Shown: one piece after another, positions 35,573 to 50,123 of the stretch
Numbering within the stretch: position 1 is the stretch's first letter
Layout of the letters: each line of letters begins with the position of its first letter
Assembly (NCBI RefSeq): GCF_000165425.1
Contig: NW_001799166.1
Span: 436,459-500,458, forward strand
Reading direction: 5' to 3'
DNA: 64,000 nt
Source of the DNA: Paramecium tetraurelia
Lineage: Eukaryota; Ciliophora; Oligohymenophorea; Peniculida; Parameciidae
Program-made: the position numbers and the translations under genes
Notes under the pieces: generated by a model
The model's database searches: none
Seen by the model: only the letters and a program-made list of their open reading frames with translations
Told to the model about the DNA's origin: nothing

Positions 35573-38500
35573 ATGTTTGAAGGTCTTATATAGAAAGTAT
35601 TGTTAGCCATCTTCGGACGGTTTATCGATGGACTGGACAAGAAACAAATTAATTTGTCTTTTTTGAAGGGGAATTTGGTTATTGAGAATGTTTCGATAAA
35701 GAAGGAAGCCCTTGAAGCCTTGCAATTGCCGATTGAATTGGTGTACAGTTCAATACAGAGAATCGAAATAAATCTTCCGTGGAACAAGTTGACGAGTTAA
35801 AGAACAGAAATAAAGATCCATAGTGTATTCCTGTTAGTCACCACTATTTCAGAAGAGATGTGGGGATTGGAAGAGATGAATTATTACGAGCCAAAGGCAG
35901 CCCAAGTTAGAGCCTACATTAAGAAGCTGATGGATGAAGAAATCAGGAAATAAGAGCCGACGACGGATAACCAAGAGTCAGATCAAAAAGAGGCTGGGTT
36001 TTTTCAAAAACAAATAACCAGAATATTCGATAATCTTTACATATCAATTTCTGATGTGCATTTTCGATATGAACATTGTATTAGCAAGCATTCTTTTTCA
36101 TGGGGCATCACTATAAATCATATAACCTAATAGACAGTAGATTCAGAATGGAAAATTTCATAAACATCTTCTCCCTACATTCACGATCGCAAGGACTCGA
36201 CCTTTGTCAACAAACAAATGCAATTATCCAAATTGGCAATGTATTGGAATTCCGACGATCATTATCTCATTTTGAGTAGCATCATTAAACCATAACAATA
36301 CAAGAATGTTGATCTCCAAAAGGTGGTGAGCAAAATGGACCCTTACAAAGTTGACCTGGATCTTCATCAACGCACAGTCTATCAGATAGATGAAAAAATG
36401 CAGGCTAGAATACAGTCCAGACTCTAATAGGAATTGGTCTATGAGCCAGATAATTTGACCATGGGAATCAAAACATCCAAATCCTCTAAATACATCTTTT
36501 GTCTCAATGCAGTGGCCAATGTTGTACAAACATATTAACATTTTCGAAAAGTCCCAAAATACAAAATTAAGGTGGAATTACAAGAAATGGATTTTAAAAT
36601 CAAGCATACCCAATATAAGGAGATCTTAAAACTAGTATCCATATTTAATCTCTACTAATACAGAGCAAAATAGCAGATGGACTTATATCTTACATCTGTT
36701 ATGAGACCTTATCAATAAGATTTTCTTAAAATGGACAACAATTCTCTCTACCTCAGGTCCTTATTTCAGTATCTCGTCAAGACTTAGATCCTTGAAATTA
36801 GAAGAAAAAGATTCCTTGAATTCGAAATGAATGCACTCCAAAGAAAAACCACTCCATCAGCTCTCTTGAAATCGTAACGCAGAGAGTTAAGACAGTATCA
36901 ATAAATTGTGATAAAGACCTCAATAACTACCTTATAAATGTGGGCCAAACAGGCTTTAGAAATATTCGAGAGAGCCAAAGAGCACCATCAAATTGAATAG
37001 GCATTCAAGAAAGAAATAGAAAAAGCATACAAACCATCGGCATTAATGGATGAAGAAACTTATGTGTATTTGGAATTTAGATTGTCTATTGTTAAAGGCA
37101 GTCTAAAATTGTTGAGGAAGCATAAGAACTTGGAGGAAGGATTCACAATATTGTGGAAGAATTTTGATTACTTTTTGTAAAAGAGGAGAAATAATTTTGA
37201 ACTGGAATAAATTATACAAGACATGGAGGTGTAGATGTTTAGTGTTGAAGAGAAGAATGATATAATTGTACCTATTGTGAAGAAGATAAAAAGTTATGAT
37301 ATTTAAGAAAAACCCCTCATCTACTTTAAGTTAGAAAAGCATCCCTTGTCTAAACCAAATTATTTCAGTAGTATCTATTTGGATGTACAAAAGATTGAAT
37401 TCATGGTCTTTGTAGCCTCTTTATAAAGAGTGATTGCGTATTTTAGAATGCCTCCTCAAGATGATAGACAACAGGAGGGCAAAGTGAAAGAAAATGCAAA
37501 CAAGAATAAGAAGGAGTAGAAAGACAAAAGGGATGATCCAGATTCAGATAAGAAAATGGAAACTTAAACCAAAAATTATATCAACATTACTATTCAATCC
37601 CCTATTGTTATCATTCCCAATCAATAAATTAATGATTTACATTCAGATTGCTGGGTATTGAAATTAGGAGACTTTGAAATAATCACTGTTGATGATAGAC
37701 AGGTTCCAGGGTTTATCAAGTTAGGGTCGGATCATTACAGAAGATTGGGCTTAAGTGGAGAAAGCATCGGAAAATAAAAAGGAGCAGAGCAGTCTATCTT
37801 GAAAATCCACAACGAAAAAAATTAGTTGGTAAATCAATTCAATTTTAATAATGTGAATTCAATCAATCCTTTGGAAAAATCAACTTCTATCCAAAATTTG
37901 TTACAACCATAATTGTCCAACCCATAAGGGACAAAATAAAAGAAGCAGCATAAAGCTTAGAATTATGAAAATTACATAATGAAGTTAAAATCAGTTTAAT
38001 TGCAATACTTTTCATCCATTCATTACTTTTATAATTACTAGAAGTTGAGTTCAACTTAAAGAGGCATGGACATCTTGAATAATCCTTTGAGAATCAGATC
38101 TAAGAAATATGATGTTCTAGAAGACTTCTCTATGGAATTGAATCTCTATTTCAAAAAGACCAGTCAAGCAAATCTCCCTTAAACGATGATCAACTTTGAA
38201 TTGCCTTCTTTAACTGCCTCAATCAATCCAGAAGTTCCTTATACATTTTAAAAGTTGATGTAAACGATAAATGACTTAAGTGCTGATCAATCCCTAAGTA
38301 GTATATTATAATAGGAGAAATCTAAATTGATTAAATACAGTTCATGCAAAGGAATCCTGAGAAAAAGAGGGAAGTTCTTAAGATCATGGTCATCCTACTT
38401 TGCTGTATTGTCTGGATGGTATATATACTTGTATCAGAATGAAAGCGACTTAGATTACAATCAATACGTTGGACTGCGAGATGTAGTTGTATCTGAAGCA

Positions 38501-41500
38501 TAATAAGATATTGGAGTGTAGAACTCGTTCAAGATCAAATCCAAGAAGGAGATCATCTACTTTTAGGCCAAAACTGCTTAGGAGAAGAACAGGTGGTTCA
38601 AATTCATTCAGTAGAAGATTCATGACATCAAAACTAAAACTGGAAATCTCAGGATTGGATCAGAAAATACAGTACCACAATAAAATGATAAGAGCAGACG
38701 AGAATTTGAATAAACAGTCAAATAGGTACCTAAATAGAAGGACGAATTGCTGACTAAATATAGATTTCAAATTAAAAGGTTTTAAATAGAGTTAAAATAC
38801 AATCAATAATCAGAAATACTAATCACATTTGATTAAATCAAATTGCTGAGTCTTTCAGGAATAACCGACAATTATTAAGAATTTACTATCAATTCTATTT
38901 CTATTGAAGACCATGGGTAATCCATTTTGAGATCTATCCATTACTCTTAACCTAACACTCCCAATCTCTTTAAAGTCAGATCTAGTATGGACGAGAACTA
39001 ATTATAAAGGAAAATTCGATAGGTGATTGATTTTAAGGAAGAGGATCAAATTCAAGGGGCAATAAGAGTTAGGATTTGCAACACAGATACTCATTAGCCC
39101 AATGAACCCCAATCATACATCGTGGCATAGCTTTCCTCTTTGGAAGCTCATTATTTAGAGTCTTTCCTCTCTAAAATCAACTTATTCATGGTCCGACCTT
39201 CTCTTCAGAAAACCAAAGAGAGCACCACTGATTTGAGTGAATATACGGATTATACTCCATAAAATACAGCTATGAAATAGTACGCACCAAATCAAACTAG
39301 CGAGACTAAATTTTTGTAGACTAGATAGGATTTAACAAAAGGGAATATTAAGAGTGTGAGATCATTTACTTTACAGAAGTCATCTGTTTCAGATTCTGAT
39401 GTGCATGACGGATAATTAGTTGAAGGGGATGGTAAACTACCTGAAAGTATCATTAAGGTCTCCATTTTGACTCAGGATATTAAATTGATTGTAATGGTTT
39501 AAGAAAATGAGAAGGAAAAGGAAAAGGAAAAGCCAAAGGAATTTCTATAGATATAAGTGAATTTAATAAGTGCAGTGTTGAAGATTGATGATGACGAATA
39601 TTTTATTGAAGGTAATATATAGAAAATTGAAATCATTGATTTAAAGTCAATACAAGGAAATAAACACATGTTTTTGGGGAAAAAGGAATAGAAAGAGAGG
39701 AAGAGAACCAAGGAGGAAAAGAAGAAGAAAAGTATAGGCTTAACCATATTTTCAAATAATCATTAAGTTGAAAAATAGATGGTTTAATTTAAATATTCAA
39801 AATTCAAAATACCTAGCAATAATGATAATATTTCAAATGATCTTAACTTAATCGTAAGGGACTGTTTTATAGATTACTTACATGCCACGATTATAAAGGT
39901 GCTAAGTCTATTAGAGATTTCTTAGAAGAAGAAATAGGCAAATAACGAAGAGAATGAATAGGACTTAGAATTGATTAAATAAAGACTGTATGCTCCATCT
40001 TTGATTAAAATTAAAATCTTACTTGAAAATCCTAAGATACTTATTAAGCCTGCTGGAAATATCAGTTAATCATTTGAACTGCAGATAAAGTCAGTGTGCT
40101 TTGAGTTGGATGCAAGCAAGGAAAAAAATAAGGCTATTGAAATGTATGTAAGGTAGAATAAGAAACAAAGCCTCGCAGCTCAACAATAGGATTTCTTCTC
40201 TTGGTCTTAAATCATAGTGGTTTCTGCAGATACAATGAGGATATTTATAAGAAGCACATCAGATTTATAATTCATATCAAATTCTTTTTCTGCTGCTCTG
40301 AGAATACAAACTCCTATGTTTGTGAGTGAATGTGAAACACTATACCCAAACATTGTTCTTAATAAGAATTAAGACATCAGGATAAAAGTGACTGATATTC
40401 AACTCAACATCCTAAGAAATCACTATCTATTTTTACTATAAGTTATGCAAACGTAATATGAGATTCAAAGTCAGAAGACTCAGAGAAAGAGAAGACAACA
40501 ACAATAGCCCAAAAAATAGAACCAAGCATCATTGATATTCAAACTATCAAAAATAACAATTAGATTAATGGATGAATGTAGTTTATTTCAATCACAAGGA
40601 ACATTTCTAAGACCATTGATAGATTTAAGTCTATTGGATATTGTATTTCAATTCAAAACTAATTTATCGTTGTAAGTCTCAGATTTTAAAAGCACTTATT
40701 ATTAGTATCCTTAAAAGGATGATCCTAATTTGATAGTGAGAATACAACATGTCATCAATGATATTAATTTGAATAGGAGGAAATTAGATGAATTTTTAGA
40801 TGAAGACATTTTGGAGAACAAAGCGAAGGAAGCGAAGGAGTTGATTAATGAGATGAAAATAGAATTTTATAATGAGTTAACAGTGAGTAGATTTGATTTA
40901 GATGACAAATTGATTGTAAAAGCAATATTAGGAGAGGACTCTACAGATGTCAATATTTCTATTGGAGAATCGAAATACTTGATCAATGCATATTATCTGA
41001 AGACCATTGCTTTGTTTTTTGAAATACCTAAATATGAAGAGGATATGTAAAGTTAGTAATCTCCATCATCGTAATAGGCAGTTCAAAGTAATTATAAATA
41101 AAAATAACCTCTATTGAATGTGAATGTCATTTTATTAAAGACTCTGATTATCACTCATAACGAGAAGTTAAAAAATTGTTTGGTTTTGTAATTAGATTCC
41201 TTCATGAAATTGAATGATGAACTAAATAACGAAGCTCATAGTAATTATCATTATAAGAACAAAGAATAATACACAAATCAATCTTCAATTAAAAATAGAA
41301 GATTTGAACTTAGTCTAACTGTGTCATTATTTAATACAAACTTCGCAGCCTTTTAAAAGTTATCAAAGTAAAATAAGAAAAAGATGATTTTATATCCAAT
41401 CAAAATTGAATTCAATAGAAATTAATTCGTTTGCAATTGTGATGTCAATTATTCAAACTATAAGACCGATGGCCAGAATGAATTAATATCAAATATCATC

Positions 41501-44500
41501 ATATAGGATTAATTAAGATTTGATAAGATTAGAATTAATATTTCACATAATGATTCTGCTCTGATTCTACAGACAATAAAGTTTCAATAGGATTCAATTA
41601 AATTATGTGACTAATTTTTCTGTGATGATGAGGAATCATCATTGAATGAAACCATAGCTCGTTAATGGCCTATTAAACCAAGTCTAGGAGTCGAAGAAAC
41701 GATCCTTAGTAGAAATGAAACTAAAAAGAAAAGTTTCTTGCCAGGTAAATCTCAATTAGTAAGGTTGAAATCGAGTCTATTGCAAGCATCATAGTAGAAG
41801 GATGAAGTAGTCTAAGTGTTTTACGCGACAGGAGATTAAGAGATGGAAATGGTGAAGGAAGAAGAGGTTTTATCTGAATAGGAGCAATAATTTGAACCAG
41901 TTAGACCAACAATGAAAATCAGTAAGATGAAAATAAAGTTGGATCTTTTGGAGATGGTTTTGGTTAATGACATTAATAAATCATTTGCTCCATTATTACT
42001 GTTTAGATTCAATGTCAAGAAATTTATGTTTGATCAGAATGGAATTAGTAAAGCAATTAGATGTTTATTCTAAATTGAATTGATGTATTTCAATCCAGTT
42101 GCCAGTAAGATGGAACCCATTATAGAACCATATCTATCAGAATTATTCATAGTTTAATAAAATCAATCCATGCAAACCATTCACATTAATGGACTGACAC
42201 CAATTTTGGACATGAATCTATCCACTGACATGATACTCAATCTATACAAAACATTGACTTAATGGCAATAATTAGAATAAGATGATGAAGCAGCAACCTT
42301 TAGAAGAAATGAATCCAAAAAAATTACTAGGTTATCCAGTATGAAAGGTATATCATTTAAGGAGAACTAAGATAATGTGACTCTCTTTTCATTCATTAAT
42401 AAGAGTGGGTATACTCTAAAAGTGTAGAAGAATGGGAATGAGGGATTAATAGAAATCTCCAACAATGATTCTAAAAATTATGAAGTACAATCTCATGATG
42501 AGGATTATGCTAAGACCTTTGAGAGTGATACAAGACTCATAATTAAATTTCTTGATTCTAATATGGTATAAAATACGATCAACAATGTTCCTATCAATTA
42601 TGCTGGAGTTAAAAAACTATAATGGAATGATTAGACTTAATATTATGTGCTCAGTACCTAAATTGAAAAGTTGTAGAAAACAATCACCATTTATTCTCCT
42701 TACATGTTTGTTAATCAGACTGATTGTGATTTGTCAATCAAATTATCATGTATTAAAATCACTAAAACCTTTACACTCAAACCAGGTGAATAAGCAGCAA
42801 TGCCATAAGAATTGTATAAAGATGATAGTTTTATTGTCATTCACTTCTTGGATTCCAAATACATCAAATTAACTTAACCAAACGAACCCATATTTATTAA
42901 AAGGATATTCCATGACATAACAATATAAATACTCCACTAGCCATGCTATACATTAGCCACTCTCAATACAACCTTGGTTTAAAATGTCAAATATATTGAA
43001 TTCAAACCTGCCTTCATTCTATACAATTTATTACCAGTCCCTCTTCAGTTTTTGTTTCATTCCAATGAAAATCCAGATCTACAAAAACTCATGATTAACC
43101 ATTATAAAAAACCAGGTACTACCATTCAATATGATAAACAATAATCAGGATTTTCTAGAGGGAACTCCCTTTCTCATTTATAAAATGATTAAAATGAAAA
43201 CCTCGCAAGGTCTGTCACAGTCACAGAAATCAATTAAACAGCAACAATCAAGGTTGAAGCTGGCCTAATTGAATTAGTTCCTTAAGGGGAATTATAATTG
43301 CATTGGTTAAAGACTGGTGACCACCTGGGAATCAATTTACATGTCAGTGGATTCGAAATAAGTTAATAACAGGATATCATGTAAGCTACCGAATTTGAAT
43401 TGAAGGACACTTGCAATAGTTAAAGTTGCCACATCAAAGTAGAAAAAGAGCAGGTGAAATAAACCAAATTAATTTATTTTTCAGTCCAAACTTGTATTAT
43501 AAACACAACTAGTCGGGGGTTGAAATATTACACCTTATAAGATAATAAGCCCATAATTTTATCTGGACAAAATAAAGAACCTAAACCAGACAAGGAATGC
43601 TTTGAAAGTAATTATGAGAAAATATAAATTACTGATACAATTAAGTATCTAATGATTGGAGTGGATGATTGTATTTCCAACGAAGTTAATGTAGGTATTT
43701 TAGGCTCATTGGGTCTGTAATTGAAGGAAAAGAACGGAGGTATGGTTTCATTAAATGAGTTTGGTATCCACATTTCTTTGGCAAATAATGTGATACGAAA
43801 GGGGGTTTATACTAAGGTCATTGAAATAATGCCAAGATTTGTTATAATCAATAACACAGGGGTACAAATTAACATATGTTAATCTGGATATGAATCATAA
43901 CCAAAAAAAATGAATCCCAATAAGCGATATCATTTAATTTGGCCTGATTGTAGGTTAGAAAAATCAATACGAATTTAAAAGTATGGCAAATACAATTGGA
44001 GCGGAGACTTATTCATTAATGAAATCAGAAGTACAAATTTCTTTTCTTCTGCTATCAATGAAAATAGCTAATAGATGAGCAATCTCTCCATCGAATAACA
44101 GAAGAGTCGAATATTTGAAAAATCAGGCATTTATAAGTAATTCAATCTAAAGAAATATGATCCTTAGGAATTTCTAAATTATAAAGAATCCTTACCTTTA
44201 TAAGCCTCAATGGTATGTTCATCAAGTTAGGAGTTCTTTAAAGATTGTCTGTTCCTGACAGCTGAAATCACAAAGGTCAAAGCCACTAATTTTATTTTAT
44301 TGGAATAGCAACATGAGGAAAATCAACTCTACAAACTAGTCAACAAGTGTCGTCCATTTAAGATTCATTACGGATAAGATAGCTACAATAGCTTTTAAGA
44401 ATGGGTATTGGATTGTGATTAAACGGTGCCTTTTTCATGGGAGCAGCCAAGTCATTCTTTCAAACTTAGAGTTAAATTCGTCTACAATCAAAAGATTGAA

Positions 44501-46519
44501 CATGTTGAAATCATTGACTTTTAATAATAGGAAAGTCTTTAGGAAATCAAGTTTTCAAATTATTTTATTTGGATCAAGTCTGAATTTTAAGGATAAACCA
44601 GAGTCATCACATTCCAATAGGTTAATGAATCAATGAGGAATATGACTACATCTCATAAACGAGAAGTTGAAGATATTCACAAATTAATTAAATTGCACAT
44701 ATCTCAATTGGGTATTTCCATTATCACAAAAAGATAAAACACGCTTCTCGAGGCTAATTATATATACATGAGTGGCATTGAATTAGGAATCATGCAGACA
44801 GAAAATTAGACGACGGCATAGTTGCAAATTAAGTTTTTCCACATTGACAATAACACATCTTTAGACACAACCACACCTGTCTTGATGACTTTAAGGAGAT
44901 ACTACTAAGTCACACATGATAGAAATTATTACTTTTTAGATGCTAGTTGTTCCTTTGAACATTAAGTCAAGGCAATTCTATTATACAATTCCATCAAAAT
45001 TTACATATAACCCTTCTAATTGCAGTTTGATGAAGAGTATATTCAGGTTGTTCTTGAAACCATCAAGCAAATCAAGTAAAATCTATAGAATTAATTTGAA
45101 TTTGAATACAACGGTTCACCACACTCAATTAAATCGTTATGTTTCTAAACTCCTCAATAACGACATTATTATTTAGAGTCTATGTCCTAGCAAAACTAAT
45201 CCAACCCTTGTATTGTGTGGAAATCTCTTGAAATTAATAGATCTAAAAAGTAGGTTTACATCAAGGAGTTTGTTCTCTCTAAAATAGATTTAAGATTCTC
45301 ATTTCATAAAAGATTCAGAACCAATATCCAATATGATGAGAATGTCTTTAATCTGTTTTCTACAGCCATTGGAGCAACAGTCTAAAATTTTAATGATGCT
45401 GAAATCATACTTGACTGTTTCAGATTAAGATCAGTCTATGATTCTAAGGAAATAGTACTCCAATCTATTTAAGATCATTATAAGAGTGAGATCATTAGAG
45501 CCATTCTAAAAATTATTGGCTCTATTGAAATCATAGGCAATCCAGTCAAATTCGTTCAATAAATCACTAATGGAATTGTTGATTTTGTTGAGATGCCAAT
45601 TCAAGGCATAAGACATGGTCCACTTGAATTTGGAGTTGGATTATGCAAGGGTACGGGATCTCTCTTAAAAAACACAGTAGCTGGTGCTTTTTATTCAGTT
45701 AACAAAGTCACTGGATCTATTAGTGCAAGCGTTTCGCTATTATCGATGGATGACGATTACTTGGAAAAACGTCGAATATTTATGTTGAAAAGACCTGATC
45801 ATGTTTTGGATGGACTGTCGTAAGCAGGACATTGTCTCTATGATGGTTTTTCGAATGGAATTACTGGAGTAGTCACATAACCATACTCAGAAACTCAATA
45901 GAACGGTTTTAAAGGATTTGTTAAGGGAACACTCAAAGGGTTATCTGGATTGATTGTTAAACCTATAGCTGGAGTTCTGGATGCAAGTGCTAAAGCAGCC
46001 GAGGGAGTGGTTTCAACTGCCACACATTTCGATGATAAACCAAACGATACAAGAATTAGGTATCCAAGAATTTTCTATGAGAAATCCAAATACTTTTAAA
46101 AGTATATTGCTTTAGACGCTCAAGTAGTTAATTTTCTAGTTGGATTTATGAATGGGAAATACAAAGACATTGAACTCATTACATGTTTTCATTTGAAGGA
46201 ATCAGAAACATAACTTAACAATATGCAAAGACAAATATTATCGGCTACTAAATCGATTCATGAATGTTTTAAGAACACTTCGAAAATTCTAATATTATCA
46301 TATTAATATATCTTAGTGCTTGAAAACATGACACTTGTCTAAGAAATCATTACAAAAGAAATTGCTGAAATATTAGAACCGATCAATGGATTTTTAAGAA
46401 TCTTAACTGAATAGAAACAAAATATTGACATCAACATACTCTTAGACGAAATCGATTTCAAAAAGGCAGCTTCATTATTAGATTACTTACATTAATAGGT
46501 CAAAAGTTAATATGATTGA
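35573..46519 (+). CDS. VPS13: VPS13 bridge-like lipid transfer protein with internal PH domain
   Basis: A single TGA-free frame of 3,648 codons; I checked the phase at ten or so points and found no intron. N-terminal chorein motif: MFEGLIQKVLLAIFGRFIDG and LPIELVYSSIQRIEINLPW. A PH domain lies at about residues 923-1020: GILRKRGKFLRSWSSYFAVL with WYIYLY, ending in EKNRWFKFI. The C-terminal third includes the beta-rich adaptor-binding region. The ATG2-like C-terminus has MPIQGIRHGPLEFGVGLCKG, MDDDYLEKRR and GFVKGTLKGLSGLIVKPIAG. VPS13 moves phospholipids between membranes at contact sites. Length fits the family. Acidic and Q-rich linkers (37500, 39500, 41850) separate helical and beta modules. 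Confidence 0.95.
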
Positions 46520-46710
46520 AATTCTTATCTTTATTTTTTATTACAATTTATTCTGAACACTTATAGTATATGCAATCTAAAATAATATAGAATATTCAGT
46601 CAATCTATATATAATAAATGAATTTCTATTTCCTGTTCTTTAGGATGTATATTTAAATAGCAAGTAAAATATAATTAAATTCATATTATTTAATTTATTA
46701 TTTATTAATA

Positions 46711-47396
46711 ATGAAAATGACATCATTATTAATTGTAGCTTTACAAATCTATTCTTCGTTGGCAGTTCTTGGATTTGATTTGAGTGCTAAACATGATGAT
46801 TTCTAATGCTTCGTAAAGAATGGATATTAATTTGCTATTACAAGAGCATACAGAAGTTTTGGAGCAGTGGATCTAGATGGGTATTAAAATTTGGAAAAAG
46901 CAAAGGCAGCAGGACTATTAGGAGATGTCTATTTCTTCCCTTGCAAAGGAAGTATTAATATACATATAAACATTTAGAAAAAACTGCAAAGGCTTAGGTT
47001 TAAGAATTCGCTTAGGTTTTTGGCAATCAATAAAGTTAAGTCTACGGAACAGTTTGGGTTGATGTTGAGAGCAATCCAAGCACTGATTGTGGCTGGACCA
47101 CCGATTATGCAAGCAATTGCAATTTTCTTTAGGAAATTGTAAATGAATTGAAAGGAAGCAGCAGATCTGTTGGAATATATGCTTCATAATATTAGTGGAC
47201 ATCGATTTTTGGAAGTGCATCAGCATGTTCTCACTTTGCTTCTCTTCCATTATGGTACCCTCATTATGATCAAACACCAACCTTTGACGATTTCCCTAAA
47301 TACAAATTTGGTGGATGGACTACACCCAGCATCAAGTAATATTCAGGTTCATCTACAGTTTGCGGTGTGGGTGTTGATTTAAATTATTATAAGTGA
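46711..47396 (+). CDS. Secreted GH25 lysozyme
   Basis: MKMTSLLIVALQIYSSLAVL is a signal peptide. One 26-nt intron near 46950 gives about 219 aa. GH25 features: FDLSAKHDDFQCFV with the first-strand Asp, AITRAYRSFG, the catalytic strand GTVWVDVESN with Asp and Glu as in the D-x-E motif, YASQYQWTSIFGS, and a C-terminal WTTPSIKQYSG strand. It hydrolyses peptidoglycan; in a bacterivore it likely works in food vacuoles. Codon use is GC-richer than in neighbouring genes, suggesting strong expression. Confidence 0.85.
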
Positions 47397-47438
47397 ATGA
47401 AATAATATATTTATGATTAAATTTTTATCGAATATTGC

Positions 47439-49239
47439 ATGTTTTTAATAAAATACACTGAGACTTTAGATCATGATATTGATGATATTGATACGGTTAT
47501 TAGTTTATACTAGACCCATGAGAGATTGATTACTGAAAATCTAATCAAAATTGTACTCCCTTCTTTTAAGAAAATCGACTTTTTTGAGAAACACAGGCCT
47601 TAGGAAATTTCACTCGAAGATTTCATCCGCAAAGCCATTCCCTACTTCAGATATGAGGAGTATTCCTTTGGAGAAATCCTATATAACATAGGAGAGGAAA
47701 AATAAAAATTGTTCATTGTGTTGGAAGGATCAGCTATGGAATTTGTTCCTATTAAAAAAGAACATCTTGTTGTTTAACAGTGTAGCACACCAGTCAACCA
47801 AAAAAGCAAAAGACCTGCCCGTTAGATCGAAATATGGGAACTTGTTATGCGCATGTAATATCATAATCCTCTTTATTGGAAAGGTGGATAAGTTTAGTTC
47901 CAACAAGTATTTCTATTAATCTTCATCCTAGAATGAAGTTTATAAAGTAGGCTAGCATTTTGGAGACCTATCAAATGACGAAAATGCTAAGGAGACTGTA
48001 ATTGCCAGTAGCTAATTATTGTGCATTTCAATGAAAAAGTCAGACTATAAGTTATTATTTGGAAGAGAATTGGCTTAAACAAGAAAAAATTTAGATTTCT
48101 TTAAAAATTTATTTCATAATGTTAGTGAAAACAAATTGTTGTAATTTATTAATTTTACAAAATAAATTTCCTTTGAACCCAAATATCAATTATGGCAAAA
48201 AGGAGATGAACCAAAATTTATGATTTTTGTAATTGATGGTCTAGTTGAAACCTATCACTACGAAAACATCAACATAGGAAAATCCTTAACAAGAAGATCC
48301 AAAATCTCAATTAGAACATAATCAACTGGATGTTTGGTTGGAGCAGAGGAAATTATTTAAAAATCATAAACTCGTGAATATAGCTGCCAATGCATTAGTA
48401 AAACAGAGGCATTTCTTATTAGAAAGGAATAACTAGCACTTCTCACATAAAAGTTTTATGAAATCTTTCGCCAAATGAATTTAATATTATCCAAAAATAT
48501 ATAATTGACTACTGAAAGAAAGAGGGAAATCTATAAAAATACTCCCTTGAGAGATAGTAGAAGGTTATCTTTATAAAATACAAATTCTCAACCAAACACT
48601 GCTGAAAATAATTGCATAGAAAATTATTATTGTACTCCAAGAAAAATAACTAAAGATAAGATAAGATCCTCTATTAAAGGTGCTTTAAACTTAAAAGAAA
48701 TTGTCAAAGAAAATTAATAGATGTCAAAATCATAATAAAATTTGGCTAATACTATTTATCCAATCGAAAATTCAGAACACTATGAAATTATGTTAAGGTT
48801 TTTATCCAATGGGTCATAGAATTAAAATGCTCAAATTAAAAATCCTTTATAATTTCAAAACTGTTTAGAAAAAATTAAAAAGAAAATTTACTCTAAAAAG
48901 TTCAATTCCCAAAAAAAGTTCCTTTTCTCACCTTAAATTTAGGTTTCTAAACTTAATTGTGAAGATCCAAACTCTCAACCAGTCTCTCCCATGCCATTAG
49001 ACAATGCTACTCTAAGGAATAGACTTCAATCAAGATGTTTTGAAAATAATTCAAACAATAAATCAACAACCACTTAAATTTTTAGTGCAAGATAATCTTA
49101 AATCGACTTTGAACCTCATCAAAATGATGATACAAAAAGTTGTGCTTAATTTCGAAATTTCTTTTAAATAACTAAACCATTATTTTTTGTAAAATCAAAG
49201 GATGATCGATTATTATCCCAATAAACAGATAGGAAGTGA
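47439..49239 (+). CDS. Cyclic nucleotide-binding-fold protein with degenerate cassettes
   Basis: ATG 47439, only 42 bp after the lysozyme stop; TGA 49237-49239; short introns near 47720-47760 and in the 47800s. Two cNMP-type beta-rolls are visible: FGEILYNIGEEKQKLFIVLEGSAMEF, then VYKVGQHFGDLSNDENAKETVIAS; and FEPKYQLWQKGDEPKFMIFVIDG with TGCLVGAEEIIQ. The cassette equivalents (FGDLSNDENAKETV; LVGAEEIIQKSQTREYSC) lack a well-placed Arg in the first case, so cyclic-nucleotide binding is doubtful. The C-terminal half is Ser/Gln-rich and disordered. Role unknown; related in fold to the protein at 12850. Confidence 0.7.
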
Positions 49240-49450
49240 AGTATGAATTTAAAAATGACAGTATTTTTTCAGATTTTAATATTTATTAATTTTATTCGTT
49301 GATAATTTCATATTCAATTTAAAAAATTTTTATAATTATGAATTATTTGATCCTGAATTCAATACTTAATATAATCTTGAAATATCTATTCAATGTTGAA
49401 AGTACATAAAATTAAGAATATTAAATATTAACAAGAAATATGAAATTATG

Positions 49451-50099
49451 TCAAATGAACTTTTTTGATTTGAAGAAACTCTTCAATTTACGAGCTTAAA
49501 CAAAATTTGTTAAAACCATCAATATCAAAGTGCCAACACTAAAAATTATTATTTTATATGAAATATTGCTAACATTAGAAAATCTTGTGGCTTGTCTTTC
49601 TTCAATCTCTTTTTATTCTTGCTAGAATTGATATCAATCATTTATTTACTTCAACTGAATTTATTAAACCATTCAATTTCTTCAGATGTATCTCTATTGG
49701 TTTTAAGTCTTCCTTCTAGGCTACTAATGAAAAATCTTAAGCATCCATTCCTGTGGCTAAATTAAAGCTAACATTAAGTCCAACATTTGCTAAGTTATGT
49801 ATGCAAAATTAATAATTTTCTTAGGTGTTATTTGTAGTGAATGAAAACTTTTGCAATTCCAAACTATGAGCATACTGTAAAATACTATCAAACTATTTTT
49901 ATGGCACCTTAGTGTTTAGGATTATTGGTCATACATGTATTTTCAATGAATATTCACTTGAATTAGCCTAAACAGAACCAACAACCAGACTATTTTATCC
50001 AATAATTTCCCCAAAGCATTTCAACTCCTTTGATTTTAATGGGAATGTAAATTGTATGCCTAATGCTCCATAAAAAAGAATTGCAAATAAAGGTAACAT
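49451..50099 (-). CDS. p24/TMED family cargo receptor
   Basis: ATG 50097-50099; TGA 49451-49453; introns near 49910-49940 and elsewhere. Signal peptide MLPLFAILFYGALGI, then the GOLD-domain strand LKSKELKCFGEIIGQ with the conserved Cys. A helical membrane-proximal region follows, then one transmembrane helix (IIIFSVGTLILMVLTNFV) and a short cytosolic tail ARKLKSFFKSKKFI. The tail has the FF pair used for COPII export and a C-terminal KKxx dilysine for COPI retrieval, as in p24 proteins. It cycles between ER and Golgi. Confidence 0.85.
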
Positions 50100-50123
50100 T
50101 ACGTGTAATAATATAATAAATAA

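Noticed and set aside
38487-38753. Arg-rich 88-aa ORF inside VPS13
   Set aside because: It is in another frame than the PH-domain coding frame, which is continuous across it.
39499-39747. Antisense ORF ending in a Ser-Phe repeat
   Set aside because: It is the complement of a GAA/AAG-rich (Lys-Glu) linker in VPS13.
42552-42872. 106-aa ORF in the VPS13 region
   Set aside because: Out-of-frame shadow; the VPS13 frame remains open and conserved around it.
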